Shown here in pieces: positions 33,010 through 41,285 of a stretch of 64,000 bases of DNA (the stretch's first letter is position 1; every line of letters starts with the position of its first letter). The notes beneath the pieces are model-generated. The model was not told the DNA's origin, ran no database searches, and worked only from the letters and a program-made list of their open reading frames with translations. This stretch comes from Herbinix sp. (GTDB lineage Bacteria; Bacillota; Clostridia; Lachnospirales; Lachnospiraceae): NCBI GenBank assembly GCA_029256105.1, contig JAQSYO010000001.1, positions 1-64,000 on the forward strand. The letters run 5' to 3'. A program made the translations under genes and the position numbers.

Positions 33010-34326
33010 ATGAACCCTGACACGGAAAAAATTATTGGTCAGATTATTATATTAGCGATACTTACTATGGTAAATGCATTTTTTGCTTGTGCGGAAATGG
33101 CAATGGTTTCTGTGAATAAGAGCAAAATTAGAAGATTAGCAGAGGAAGGGAAAAAAAGCGCAAAACTTGTTCATAAATTTTTAGAGGAACCGACGAAATT
33201 CTTATCAACAATTCAGGTCGCTATTACATTAGCAGGCTTTTTCTCCAGTGCGTCAGCAGCATCAGGCCTTTCCAGACCCTTGGGTATATGGCTTTCGGGA
33301 AAGAATATTCCTTATGGTAGCCAGATTTCTTTAATTTCAGTAACTTTAATTCTATCTTATTTTACCTTGGTATTTGGTGAACTTGTCCCCAAGAAGGTTG
33401 CACTTCAGAAACCGGAAGCCATCAGTATGTTTTGCGTGCAACCGATTAAAACAGTTGCTAAAATTGCTGCTCCTTTTATCAAGCTGTTAACCTTTTCTAC
33501 GAATCTCTTTACGATACCTTTTGGAATGAAGGAAGGAAATACGGAGGAGATACTATCAAGGGAAGAGCTGATATCACTCGTTAATGAAGGACAAGCCCAT
33601 GGTGTACTAAATAAGAAGGAAAAAGAAATGATTAATTCCATCATGGAATTTGATGAAAAGATTTCAAAAGAGATTATGACACCAAGAATTAATGTATTTT
33701 CAATTGATATCGCTGAGCCGAAGGAAGAATATCTGGAAGAACTGATGATGACCAAATATACGAGAATACCGGTATATGAAGAGGATATTGATAATATAAT
33801 AGGTATGCTTTATATTAAGGATTTTCTTAAAGAGGCAGTAAAGCATGGCTATAAGAATGTTGATGTAAGAAGCATCATGAAAAAGCCATATTTGGTTCCG
33901 GAAAGTAAGATTATTAAAGACTTATTCCGTGAACTTCAGTTATCAAAAAAGCAGATTGCAGTACTTATTGATGAATATGGCGGATTTGCCGGAATAGTTA
34001 CCATGGAAGATTTGGTGGAAGAAGTTATGGGTGATATCGAGGATGAATATGATCCAATTCTATTTAAGGTCAAAAAACTTGATGATTCAACTTATCTGAT
34101 CGATGGTATGACAACCATCGATGAACTGAATAACAAACTGGATTTAGATTTATATTCGGAAAATTATGATACGATATCAGGTTTCCTAATTGATCATATG
34201 GGATCTATTCCTCAGGAAAATGATGATAGGACAATAGAAATTGATAACCTGGTATTTAAACTAGAAAGTATAAAAAATAAACGAATTGACAAGGTGAAGC
34301 TATATATCGGTAAAGAAGCGGAATAA
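33010..34326 (+). CDS. CNNM/CorC-family (hemolysin-type) membrane protein with DUF21, CBS pair and CorC_HlyC domain
   Basis: A 438-residue protein. The DUF21 membrane part spans about residues 1-190 with four hydrophobic helices. A CBS pair follows at about 205-345 (EIMTPRINVFSIDI, IPVYEEDIDNIIGMLYIKD, DEYGGFAGIVTMEDLVEEVMGDIEDE). The C-terminal transporter-associated domain is DSTYLIDGMTTIDELN onward. Homologues influence magnesium or cobalt efflux; potassium has not been shown. It sits between two ktrA-type genes and is 35 bp upstream of the second. Confidence 0.92.
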   Translation: MNPDTEKIIGQIIILAILTMVNAFFACAEMAMVSVNKSKIRRLAEEGKKSAKLVHKFLEEPTKFLSTIQVAITLAGFFSSASAASGLSRPLGIWLSGKNIPYGSQISLISVTLILSYFTLVFGELVPKKVALQKPEAISMFCVQPIKTVAKIAAPFIKLLTFSTNLFTIPFGMKEGNTEEILSREELISLVNEGQAHGVLNKKEKEMINSIMEFDEKISKEIMTPRINVFSIDIAEPKEEYLEELMMTKYTRIPVYEEDIDNIIGMLYIKDFLKEAVKHGYKNVDVRSIMKKPYLVPESKIIKDLFRELQLSKKQIAVLIDEYGGFAGIVTMEDLVEEVMGDIEDEYDPILFKVKKLDDSTYLIDGMTTIDELNNKLDLDLYSENYDTISGFLIDHMGSIPQENDDRTIEIDNLVFKLESIKNKRIDKVKLYIGKEAE

Positions 34327-34361
34327 ACTAAAAAACTTAATAATAGTTAGGAGGGTTTATA

Positions 34362-35039
34362 TTGATAAAACATAAGCCAACGATAGAATTTGGTATCATC
34401 GGACTGGGACGCTTTGGATCTTCGCTTGCGACTACCCTCGCTGAGGCGAAAAGAGAGGTGCTGGTGCTTGATAGCAGTGAAAGTAAGATTAAACAAATTC
34501 GCCATTTGACAGATAATGCATTTGTAGTTGGTGAACTTACAAAGGAAGCTATGGAAGAAGCCGGAATACGTAATTGTGATACAGTCATTATTTGTATTGG
34601 CGAAAAAATTGATGTTAGTATTTTAACCACATTAAATGTAATCAGTATGGGTGTGCCTAGAGTTATTGCGAAGGCTATTAGTTTGGAACAAGGAAAAATA
34701 TTAGAAAAAATCGGAGCTGAAGTAATATATCCGGAGCATGATATGGCCCTTCGACTGGCAAATCGTCTACTATCCTCAAAGGTAATGGATTATATTTCAC
34801 TAAACGATGATATTACGATATCAGAGCTAAGGCTGACAGGTAGGATATCAGGACAGACCGTTCTACAGGCAAATATTCGGAAAAAATACAAACTCAATAT
34901 TATTGCATTGGAACATGAAAATAAAACTACAACGGATATTACTGCTGATTTGGTTTTATATGAAAACGATGTAATGGTTGTAGTAGGGAAGAAGGATCAT
35001 ATCGCAAGATTAGAATCCTTCCTGTCTCATGGGCGATAA
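34362..35039 (+). CDS. KtrA-type RCK regulatory protein (copy 2)
   Basis: A 225-residue paralogue of the upstream KtrA, alike along its whole length (IEFGIIGLGRFGSSL at the N-terminus, IIALEHENKTTTDI in the C-terminal half). The start is TTG with TAGGAGG upstream; the N-terminal MIKHKPTIEFG lines up with MLHHKSIIEFG of copy 1, which supports this start. It follows the CNNM/CorC-type gene and has no second KtrB next to it. It could be an alternative gating subunit for the same pore or a regulator of another transporter. Confidence 0.9.
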   Translation: MIKHKPTIEFGIIGLGRFGSSLATTLAEAKREVLVLDSSESKIKQIRHLTDNAFVVGELTKEAMEEAGIRNCDTVIICIGEKIDVSILTTLNVISMGVPRVIAKAISLEQGKILEKIGAEVIYPEHDMALRLANRLLSSKVMDYISLNDDITISELRLTGRISGQTVLQANIRKKYKLNIIALEHENKTTTDITADLVLYENDVMVVVGKKDHIARLESFLSHGR

Positions 35040-35059
35040 CATACGATAGAATTAATACA

Positions 35060-35106
35060 AAAAGCCACTGTCTGATCCCCGGGAAGGAATCTGACAGTGG
35101 CTTTTA
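35060..35106 (+). terminator. Rho-independent terminator
   Basis: AAAAGCCACTGTC pairs with GACAGTGGCTTTT; the loop carries an internal TCCCCGGGA palindrome. It ends the corC-ktrA2 transcript. Confidence 0.85.
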
Positions 35107-35201
35107 GCGTGTGGGGGATTATCCAAAGTTGTTGGGGTGGATAATCTATCTGAAATTAGGAATTAGCATATTTGTTACCGCTGCAGTTAGAACTATTTCT
35201 A

Positions 35202-36437
35202 CTAGTTTTTCCTGCTAGTATGATCAGAACCTGAGGTAGATCTATCCTTGGTGTTCGATGTTCGATCGTCATTGGTATTATCAGTTGAATTCTTAGTATT
35301 GCCTTTTGAATTTTGTGATTCCTTATCGGTATCATTGCTTGACATTTTTGAATCATCTTTTGTGTTTTGCGTATGATTATTTGCCTTTTGAGCATTATCT
35401 TTAGTATTTTTGTTATCATTTTTTGCCTTTTCAGCAGATCGTTTTGTTTCGTCCTTCGTTTTATCGGAAGATTTATCATTGTATGACTTCTGATTTTTAT
35501 TTGATTCTTTATCCCTATCAATCAATTTATCCTCATCAGTCTTGTGATTATCTTCTGTAGATCCTACTTTACCAGTAGCGTTTTTTTTATCATTTTTTGC
35601 CTTATCATTTACTTTTTGATGTTCTTGTTTTTTACTTGACTCTTCTAGTTGATTCTTTTGTTGTTCTTTTTGATCCATTGTAATTGTGGGTTCCGTATCA
35701 TTAGATAAATTTTTGTTATCCTTAGTTGCTTTCATGATATCTTTTACGGGTTTCTTTAACCATTCTTCTAAATTAATAGTGGAAGGATCAGCAGCAGAGG
35801 CTTGCAGTTTCTCAACCAAATTAAGTTTACCAGGTGTAACACCTAATGCTCTGGCTTCTTCTACACGTTCCACACCGACACTAAATACTTCGACCTCTAC
35901 ATCATCGCCATTTTCAGTAACTTCATTATCGACGGATTGCTGTAATCCCTGTGCTAATTCCTCGGCCTTAACCTCGTTTTTAGCAGAGGTTGCTATTACA
36001 ATACCACCTTGGGTATCACCATTAAAATAACCTGCTTCGGATATTTGTTCTACCGTTTTTGTTATAGCATCTTCAATTGTGTGATTTTCTAAATCTTTGA
36101 GAGAAATTTCATTTAAAATCTCTTCCCCGTCATCATTGATGGCTTTAACTTTAAGTACCCGGTCGAAACGGTTTACGGTAAATTCTATGGATGGATTAAC
36201 ATCTAGGCTAACATAAGTATATGGACTTGCGTATGCCCAGGTTCCTGCACTTAATACTACAATAGCTGCAGCTGCTGCGGCAAAAGCGGTTAATTTCTTT
36301 CTGTAACTAATCTTCGGGTTTTTCATTTGAATCTCCTGCCCTACCTCATAATAATTGTTTTTAACAGTTACTATGCAACCATCTTCAGAAAGGACAGCAG
36401 CTAATTCATTCTTTAATTCTACTACAACTGCTTTCAT
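35202..36437 (-). CDS. rsgI: RsgI-type anti-sigma-I factor with a low-complexity extracellular tail
   Basis: A 411-residue single-pass membrane protein. The cytoplasmic RsgI_N domain (about 1-45, MKAVVVELKNELAAVLSEDGC) holds SigI. A membrane helix lies at about 48-70. The conserved extracytoplasmic domain (about 72-190) begins YVSLDVNPSIEF; its Asn81-Pro82 bond corresponds to the site reported to self-cleave in clostridial RsgI. Beyond about residue 240 the protein is a Lys/Asp/Asn/Ser-rich disordered tail. No carbohydrate-binding or protease domain is present, unlike many Clostridium thermocellum RsgI proteins. The start overlaps the sigI stop by four bases. Confidence 0.9.
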   Translation of the reverse strand: MKAVVVELKNELAAVLSEDGCIVTVKNNYYEVGQEIQMKNPKISYRKKLTAFAAAAAAIVVLSAGTWAYASPYTYVSLDVNPSIEFTVNRFDRVLKVKAINDDGEEILNEISLKDLENHTIEDAITKTVEQISEAGYFNGDTQGGIVIATSAKNEVKAEELAQGLQQSVDNEVTENGDDVEVEVFSVGVERVEEARALGVTPGKLNLVEKLQASAADPSTINLEEWLKKPVKDIMKATKDNKNLSNDTEPTITMDQKEQQKNQLEESSKKQEHQKVNDKAKNDKKNATGKVGSTEDNHKTDEDKLIDRDKESNKNQKSYNDKSSDKTKDETKRSAEKAKNDNKNTKDNAQKANNHTQNTKDDSKMSSNDTDKESQNSKGNTKNSTDNTNDDRTSNTKDRSTSGSDHTSRKN

Positions 36438-37153
36438 TCTTCCTTCTCCTCTCTAATGTATCGCAAGTATTCTGCGAGATATGGATACCCTCCGGAAAGT
36501 ATTTCTATCGCTGCTATTATATATTTTCGGTGTCGTTCTAATATTTTTCGGGGTATATGTGTATTTTTTTCAATTATTTTTAAGGGGAGCTGTTTGCTAT
36601 TTCGTAAATCACTGATTAGTATAGGATTTTGTAACATATAATTAACTGCTTTCGCACAGGCCTTCTTTGTTTTAGCGGCATGCGGGGAGCAATCAGTAAG
36701 CTCAAAGAAAGAAAAACCGTAGTCGGAAAAACGAACATTGACATCCTCTATTTCTAATTTCAGATCGCCTTTGTCTTGTTTAGAAACCTGTTCCGCCACG
36801 GCCATTCGGATTGAAACATCTCCCACATCCTCCTCAGGTTCAACATCGAACACAATAGGATCAACAAAAACCTCAAAATTATATTTTCCTTGGCTTTTTG
36901 CATAATCAATAAGCCGTCTGCGAATCACCAATTCAGCAAACGGTAAAAAACTTCCTTTATCAAAAGCATAAGTTTCTACAGCTTGTGTAAAAGCCAGTAA
37001 GGAAATAGACCACTCATCATCACTTTTCGTGATATAACGGTGGCATGCTTTTGTAGCACATTTCAGTATGTAAAATTCATATTGCTTTATTAAATTCTCT
37101 AGGAGTAACGAATTACCCTTCGCCTCATGAACGAAGGAATCAAGTTCTCTCAA
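36434..37153 (-). CDS. sigI: RNA polymerase sigma factor SigI
   Basis: A 239-residue sigma-70-like factor of the heat-shock and polysaccharide-sensing SigI family. It has a sigma-2 region (ITKSDDEWSISLLAFTQAVETYAFDKGSFLPFAELVIRRRLIDYAKSQ) and a C-terminal SigI-specific DNA-binding part (LPLKIIEKNTHIPRKILERHRKYIIA). I place the start at a TTG (37151-37153) because AGGAGG lies at normal spacing before it. The resulting length fits known SigI (about 250 residues). A longer frame to 37399 would add 82 residues unlike SigI and run into the divergent promoter region. It is translationally coupled to rsgI. Confidence 0.9.
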   Translation of the reverse strand: MRELDSFVHEAKGNSLLLENLIKQYEFYILKCATKACHRYITKSDDEWSISLLAFTQAVETYAFDKGSFLPFAELVIRRRLIDYAKSQGKYNFEVFVDPIVFDVEPEEDVGDVSIRMAVAEQVSKQDKGDLKLEIEDVNVRFSDYGFSFFELTDCSPHAAKTKKACAKAVNYMLQNPILISDLRNSKQLPLKIIEKNTHIPRKILERHRKYIIAAIEILSGGYPYLAEYLRYIREEKEE

Positions 37154-37388
37154 TAAATACACCTCCTGACATAATTGCGTTAGCAGCATTCGGCGACATT
37201 TCCGGAGTGGTCCATACAATCTACCATAGATTATTTTATCACTTTTAGCATTTTCTTGTAAACCAGTAATATGACCCAAGGCAAATTCTGGAATAATGGC
37301 AATAAGTTGCACGATTATTTTATAAATGAATAAACTGTAATGAGAATATAGGAATATTGGATTTCTTTGTGTTTTCAAGGAGGTTTCT

Positions 37389-39167
37389 ATGTATAACAAT
37401 TACGATAATGAAGCGGTAACCTATGCTGGAGTGCCCTACGATGACATTAATTGGTATGATGTTGTTGGCCAACCCTTTGGTATCGCTTCCTACTTTAATG
37501 CAATCATATTTGGTGATGCAAATAATATTGTAGATACAAAAGGAGCTATGGCAGTAGGAGGTAATTTTGTCAGCTCGAGAGGACTGAGTCTTGGCTATGG
37601 AAATGACGGTAAACTTAAGGGAACAGGATATAGTCCTGATTTTGTACGATTTTTAGTTGGAGGAAACGTTGCAATGCAGGGACCGCTCGTAGTGATCGGT
37701 CATGTTGTTGCCGGAGGGAATTTCCGTGCTGCTAGCGGCAGTACCTATATGATAGGGAAAGATGGCTCCGCAGGCCAGGAACAAGAATTAATGGCTTTAT
37801 ATCAGGCGAACGGTGGTAGCAGGTACTGGAGGCTCAGTGACCGTAACACTCATTATGCAGTGTCTAGCTATGATGTTCCCAGATATATCCCAGCTAACAG
37901 GATAGGCGCAGATCTAAGACAGTTTTTCGAAGATGCGGAAGATAGCATAGGCTACTATCATGATTGTATTTCTGATTTGCAGCCAAATGGTACAGTAACA
38001 GATCATTTTCATGAATGGATTCTTAGAGGTAATGATCCGGTTCAAAATGTATTTTTAATTGACGTACGACCAAACGGATTATTAAATAAAGAAATCCGAT
38101 TTGAAATCCCCGAAGGAAGTCTGGCTATTGTAAAATTACGAACAGGAAATAATGCTCATCTGCAATATGGCCTTTGGGGTAGCGAAAATCTTGCTAATCG
38201 GACTTTATATGTTTTTGAAGATGCTACAAATATTTATATGGAAGTACCAGCAGCAATTTGGGGAAGTATTTTAGCACCACAAGCAATGTATCATGCTCAT
38301 CAAACGGGTGGAACAGTGAGTGGAAATGCTGCTCTTAGATCTTTAGCAGTTGCAGCAACTAGTGGTTTTGAATTTCATTTATATCCGTTTGTAGGTGGTG
38401 TACAATGTGCAGAGATTTCTCCTGCACCACCGATGCCGGCACCAACACCTCCACCAGCACCGATGCCAGTACCGACACCGCCGCCAGCACCGACACCGCC
38501 ACCAGCACCGACACCGATGCCAGTACCGACGCCGCCACCAGCACCGACACCAGTACCGCAACCGACACCACGACCAACACCGCCACCAGCACCACGACCG
38601 ACACCGCCGCCAGTACCTACACCGCAACCGACACCACGACCGACACCGCCACCGGTACCGACACCGCAACCGATGCCGGCACCATGCCCGACACCAGTAC
38701 CATGCCCGACACCTGCACCATGCCCGACACCTGCACCATGCCCGACACCAGTGCCATGTCCGATGCCAGTACCATGCCCGATACCGGCGCCTTGTCCAGC
38801 TTGCCCTCAGCCAGAGACAATTATCGAGATTCAACCAATTCCGATCCCGATTCCAATTCCTTGCCCTGAACAGGAAGTTTGTCAAGAATGTTTGATCACG
38901 CCTGGAACAATCTTTGGATGTATTTGGGGTTGCAGTTGCAACTGCAATCACGAATGGGAAGTAAGACTATATAGAAGCTGTGGAGAAAGAAGAACCTTGT
39001 TGCATTGCATAATTATTAATTGTTGTGGGTGTTTCCAATTTGAAGTCCCATATGATGATTATTATCTTCTGTCTGTTTGCCCGGTTAGACATGAGAAAAA
39101 TTCTGGGTGCTGTAAACCGATGCTTACACTGAAAAATGTCGGGGTTACTAATTTAATGATTGAATAA
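37389..39167 (+). CDS. Choice-of-anchor-A protein with Pro-rich stalk and Cys-rich C-terminus
   Basis: A 592-residue protein. Residues about 28-335 form a choice-of-anchor-A-type domain ([27 protein letters not shown], then [17 protein letters not shown]). About 342-474 is a repetitive Pro-rich stalk of PAPTPPP and then PCPTPAP units. It is followed by an IPIPIPIP segment and a Cys-rich C-terminal domain (about 498-592) with several CxC and CC pairs. No signal peptide or membrane helix is visible, although the domain family is usually exported. The Cys content and Cys-Pro repeats suggest a cross-linked structure such as a spore coat or exosporium. AAGGAGG gives a firm start. It diverges from sigI. 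Confidence 0.82.
   Translation: MYNNYDNEAVTYAGVPYDDINWYDVVGQPFGIASYFNAIIFGDANNIVDTKGAMAVGGNFVSSRGLSLGYGNDGKLKGTGYSPDFVRFLVGGNVAMQGPLVVIGHVVAGGNFRAASGSTYMIGKDGSAGQEQELMALYQANGGSRYWRLSDRNTHYAVSSYDVPRYIPANRIGADLRQFFEDAEDSIGYYHDCISDLQPNGTVTDHFHEWILRGNDPVQNVFLIDVRPNGLLNKEIRFEIPEGSLAIVKLRTGNNAHLQYGLWGSENLANRTLYVFEDATNIYMEVPAAIWGSILAPQAMYHAHQTGGTVSGNAALRSLAVAATSGFEFHLYPFVGGVQCAEISPAPPMPAPTPPPAPMPVPTPPPAPTPPPAPTPMPVPTPPPAPTPVPQPTPRPTPPPAPRPTPPPVPTPQPTPRPTPPPVPTPQPMPAPCPTPVPCPTPAPCPTPAPCPTPVPCPMPVPCPIPAPCPACPQPETIIEIQPIPIPIPIPCPEQEVCQECLITPGTIFGCIWGCSCNCNHEWEVRLYRSCGERRTLLHCIIINCCGCFQFEVPYDDYYLLSVCPVRHEKNSGCCKPMLTLKNVGVTNLMIE
38411..38815 (+). repeat. Pro-codon repeat tract (short tandem units)
   Basis: Units built from CCAGCACCGACACCG and ATGCCCGACACCAGTACC-type blocks. 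The tract is far more GC-rich than its surroundings and is likely to vary in length between strains. Long open frames in the other five frames here are by-products of the repeat. Confidence 0.85.
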
Positions 39168-39196
39168 GGATGCGTCGATAAATCATAGAATCTGTA

Positions 39197-39225
39197 TTGA
39201 TTTGGCTGCGGAATAACTATATAAT
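39197..39225 (+). promoter_or_regulatory. Sigma-A-type promoter for the DJ-1 gene
   Basis: TTGATT (39197-39202), a 17-bp spacer and TATAAT (39220-39225), 33 bp before the start codon. Confidence 0.75.
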
Positions 39226-39257
39226 GGTTATAATAAAGTACGAAAGGGAGTATCTAA

Positions 39258-39818
39258 ATGGCAAAGGTATATATTTTCTTAGCAGATGGGTATGAAGAAA
39301 TTGAAGGACTAACGGTAGTTGATCTATTACGGAGAGCTAATATAGAGATCACGATGGTATCCATAACCGGTAATCGTAATGTTACAGGATCACATCAAAT
39401 AACTTCGCTTGCAGATGTTTTATTTGAAGAGGTAGACTACACAGATGCAGATATGTTGGTTTTGCCTGGAGGAATGCCCGGTACAAACAATCTATTGGAG
39501 CACAAAGGCCTGGATCAGCTGCTTAAGGAGTTTTACGCAAAGGGAAAACAACTGGCAGCGATTTGCGCCGCACCGCGTGTTCTGGGAATAAAGGGTTTGC
39601 TAAAAGATAAACAGGTGACCTGTTATCCAGGTAATGAAGATGCACTACTTGGAGCACAGGTCGTCAACACTGCCGTAGTAACGGATGGTAATATCACAAC
39701 TTCAAAAGGCATGGGTACTGCAATTGATTTCTCGTTATCCTTAATCAGAAGTTTAAAAGGAGAAGCGGAAGCAGAAAAAATTGCCAAGTCGATTCAATAC
39801 CAACATTATTGCCTATAA
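39258..39818 (+). CDS. DJ-1/PfpI-family protein (YajL/ThiJ type)
   Basis: A 186-residue class I glutamine-amidotransferase-like fold. The nucleophile elbow AAICAAPRVLG contains the reactive Cys103, and the partner Glu14 lies in GYEEIEGL. The YajL/DJ-1 subgroup is described as a chaperone or deglycase; the precise activity is debated, so I do not assign one. It is expressed from its own promoter. Its 3' end overlaps the convergent symporter gene by 13 bp. Confidence 0.92.
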   Translation: MAKVYIFLADGYEEIEGLTVVDLLRRANIEITMVSITGNRNVTGSHQITSLADVLFEEVDYTDADMLVLPGGMPGTNNLLEHKGLDQLLKEFYAKGKQLAAICAAPRVLGIKGLLKDKQVTCYPGNEDALLGAQVVNTAVVTDGNITTSKGMGTAIDFSLSLIRSLKGEAEAEKIAKSIQYQHYCL

Positions 39819-41122
39819 GGTAGGATTTGCTTTCGTAGAAAGAAAAGGCAGATTAAATTCGGCAATGCCATAAAAGCATTTACCAAATCGGTCATCTCCC
39901 AAACGAGCTCCAAAGACAGGATGGAACCAATAAATATCATGAGAATATAACAAAGGCGGTAGGTACTTATTCCGGATTTTCCGAATAGGTATTCTACTGC
40001 CTTTTCACCGAAGTATGACCAGCCAATAAGGGTAGCTACGGCAAAGGCAATTAAGGAAAGTCCTAGAAATATGTTTCCGAACGGAATTGCATCAAAGGCG
40101 GCTGTAGTCAACTCTGCAAAAGAATAGCCTTTTGCGGAGGCAGGATTTTTAAGAAGATTCGTAACGATTACCAGACCAGTGATAGCACACATTACAACAG
40201 TATCCCAAAAGGTAGCACTCATCGATATTAACGCTTGTCTGGAAGGGTGCGAAGTTTTTGCTCCAGCGGCTGCGATGGCTGCAGAACCAAGACCTGCTTC
40301 GTTAGTGAAGAGACCACGTGCAATGCCGTATCTGGCAGCAGAACGCAGCGTACTTCCGATAAATCCTCCGGCTACAGCAGCAGGAAGGTGATTAGGAAGA
40401 AAGGCTGATTTCATTATAAGACTGATGGCTGGAATTAAATATGGGAGATTAATAATAAGGATAGCAATGCAGCCTACAATATAAAAGATTCCCATCGCAG
40501 GCACTAATTTACTGCAGATTTTACCTATGGATTTTATACCACCAACAATTACCAGGCCAACAAGGATTGCTAATGTAATTCCAACTGCATATTCAGGGAA
40601 ACCCCATAAGGTCTTAACCGTCTCGGTAACAGCCCGGGCTTGTGTGGAGCAACCAACACCATAGGATGCCATGAGAGTAAAAATGCAGAATAGAATTGCA
40701 AGCCATTTTTTATGCAAACCATATTCCAAGGCATACATTGGACCACCTAGATAAGTTCCATCCTTAGTTTTTCTGCGATATAACACACCAAGAAAACATT
40801 CTGCATACGAGGTAGCCATGCCGAGAAGTCCAGTGAGCCAACACCAAAAGATTGCTCCGGGACCACCAAGAGCAACTGCTGTAGAAATACCTACAATATT
40901 TCCCGTGCCTATTGTAGCGGCGAGAGTAGCGGTAAGGGCAGCAAAACCACTTAAGTCACCATCCTCAGAAGCGTCCGGCGTTACTGATAATTTTACAGCT
41001 TTTCCAATATGTTTTTGCACGCCCTTAAGATGGACGGTAAAATAGATATGTGTTCCAAACAATAATGCAGGTAAGGGAATTCCCCATAGAAAATTGTTGA
41101 AGGTTTTTAGTAGATCGATCAT
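39806..41122 (-). CDS. Alanine/glycine:cation symporter (AGCS family)
   Basis: A 438-residue transporter with about ten membrane helices. It has the AGCS signature near the N-terminus (SGFAALTATLAATIGTGNIVGISTAVALGGPGAIFWCWLTG) and RGLFTNEAGLGSAAIAAA in the middle. It imports alanine or glycine with sodium or protons. The ATG at 41122 is used as start; a TTG at 41137 in frame has no better ribosome-binding site, so the start is uncertain by five codons. It lies beside murF and ddl, consistent with but not proving a link to D-alanine supply. Confidence 0.9.
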   Translation of the reverse strand: MIDLLKTFNNFLWGIPLPALLFGTHIYFTVHLKGVQKHIGKAVKLSVTPDASEDGDLSGFAALTATLAATIGTGNIVGISTAVALGGPGAIFWCWLTGLLGMATSYAECFLGVLYRRKTKDGTYLGGPMYALEYGLHKKWLAILFCIFTLMASYGVGCSTQARAVTETVKTLWGFPEYAVGITLAILVGLVIVGGIKSIGKICSKLVPAMGIFYIVGCIAILIINLPYLIPAISLIMKSAFLPNHLPAAVAGGFIGSTLRSAARYGIARGLFTNEAGLGSAAIAAAGAKTSHPSRQALISMSATFWDTVVMCAITGLVIVTNLLKNPASAKGYSFAELTTAAFDAIPFGNIFLGLSLIAFAVATLIGWSYFGEKAVEYLFGKSGISTYRLCYILMIFIGSILSLELVWEMTDLVNAFMALPNLICLFFLRKQILPYRQ

Positions 41123-41186
41123 ATAACAGCGTCCCAAACGTTCGACTTTTTATATGTATATGTGGATAGGTGAGGAAGTAGTATGT

Positions 41187-41238
41187 TTTAAAATCCCCTA
41201 TTATTGAACAATAATATCATAAGTTCAATAATAGGAGA
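41187..41238 (-). terminator. Terminator downstream of murF
   Basis: TCCCCTATTATTGAAC pairs with GTTCAATAATAGGAGA around ATAATATCATAA. On the minus strand TTTTAAAAC follows. It ends the leftward ddl-murF operon. Confidence 0.72.
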
Positions 41239-41285
41239 TCTTATTATGCAAGGGAAGCTTATCACGAGAGAAGGGCTTTACTTGC

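Noticed and set aside
38359..38951. Several long open frames on both strands over the Pro-rich tract (His/Arg-rich, Trp/Arg-rich, Val/Leu-rich)
   Set aside because: They are side products of the repeated Pro codons. Only the frame starting at 37389 has a ribosome-binding site and flanking domains.
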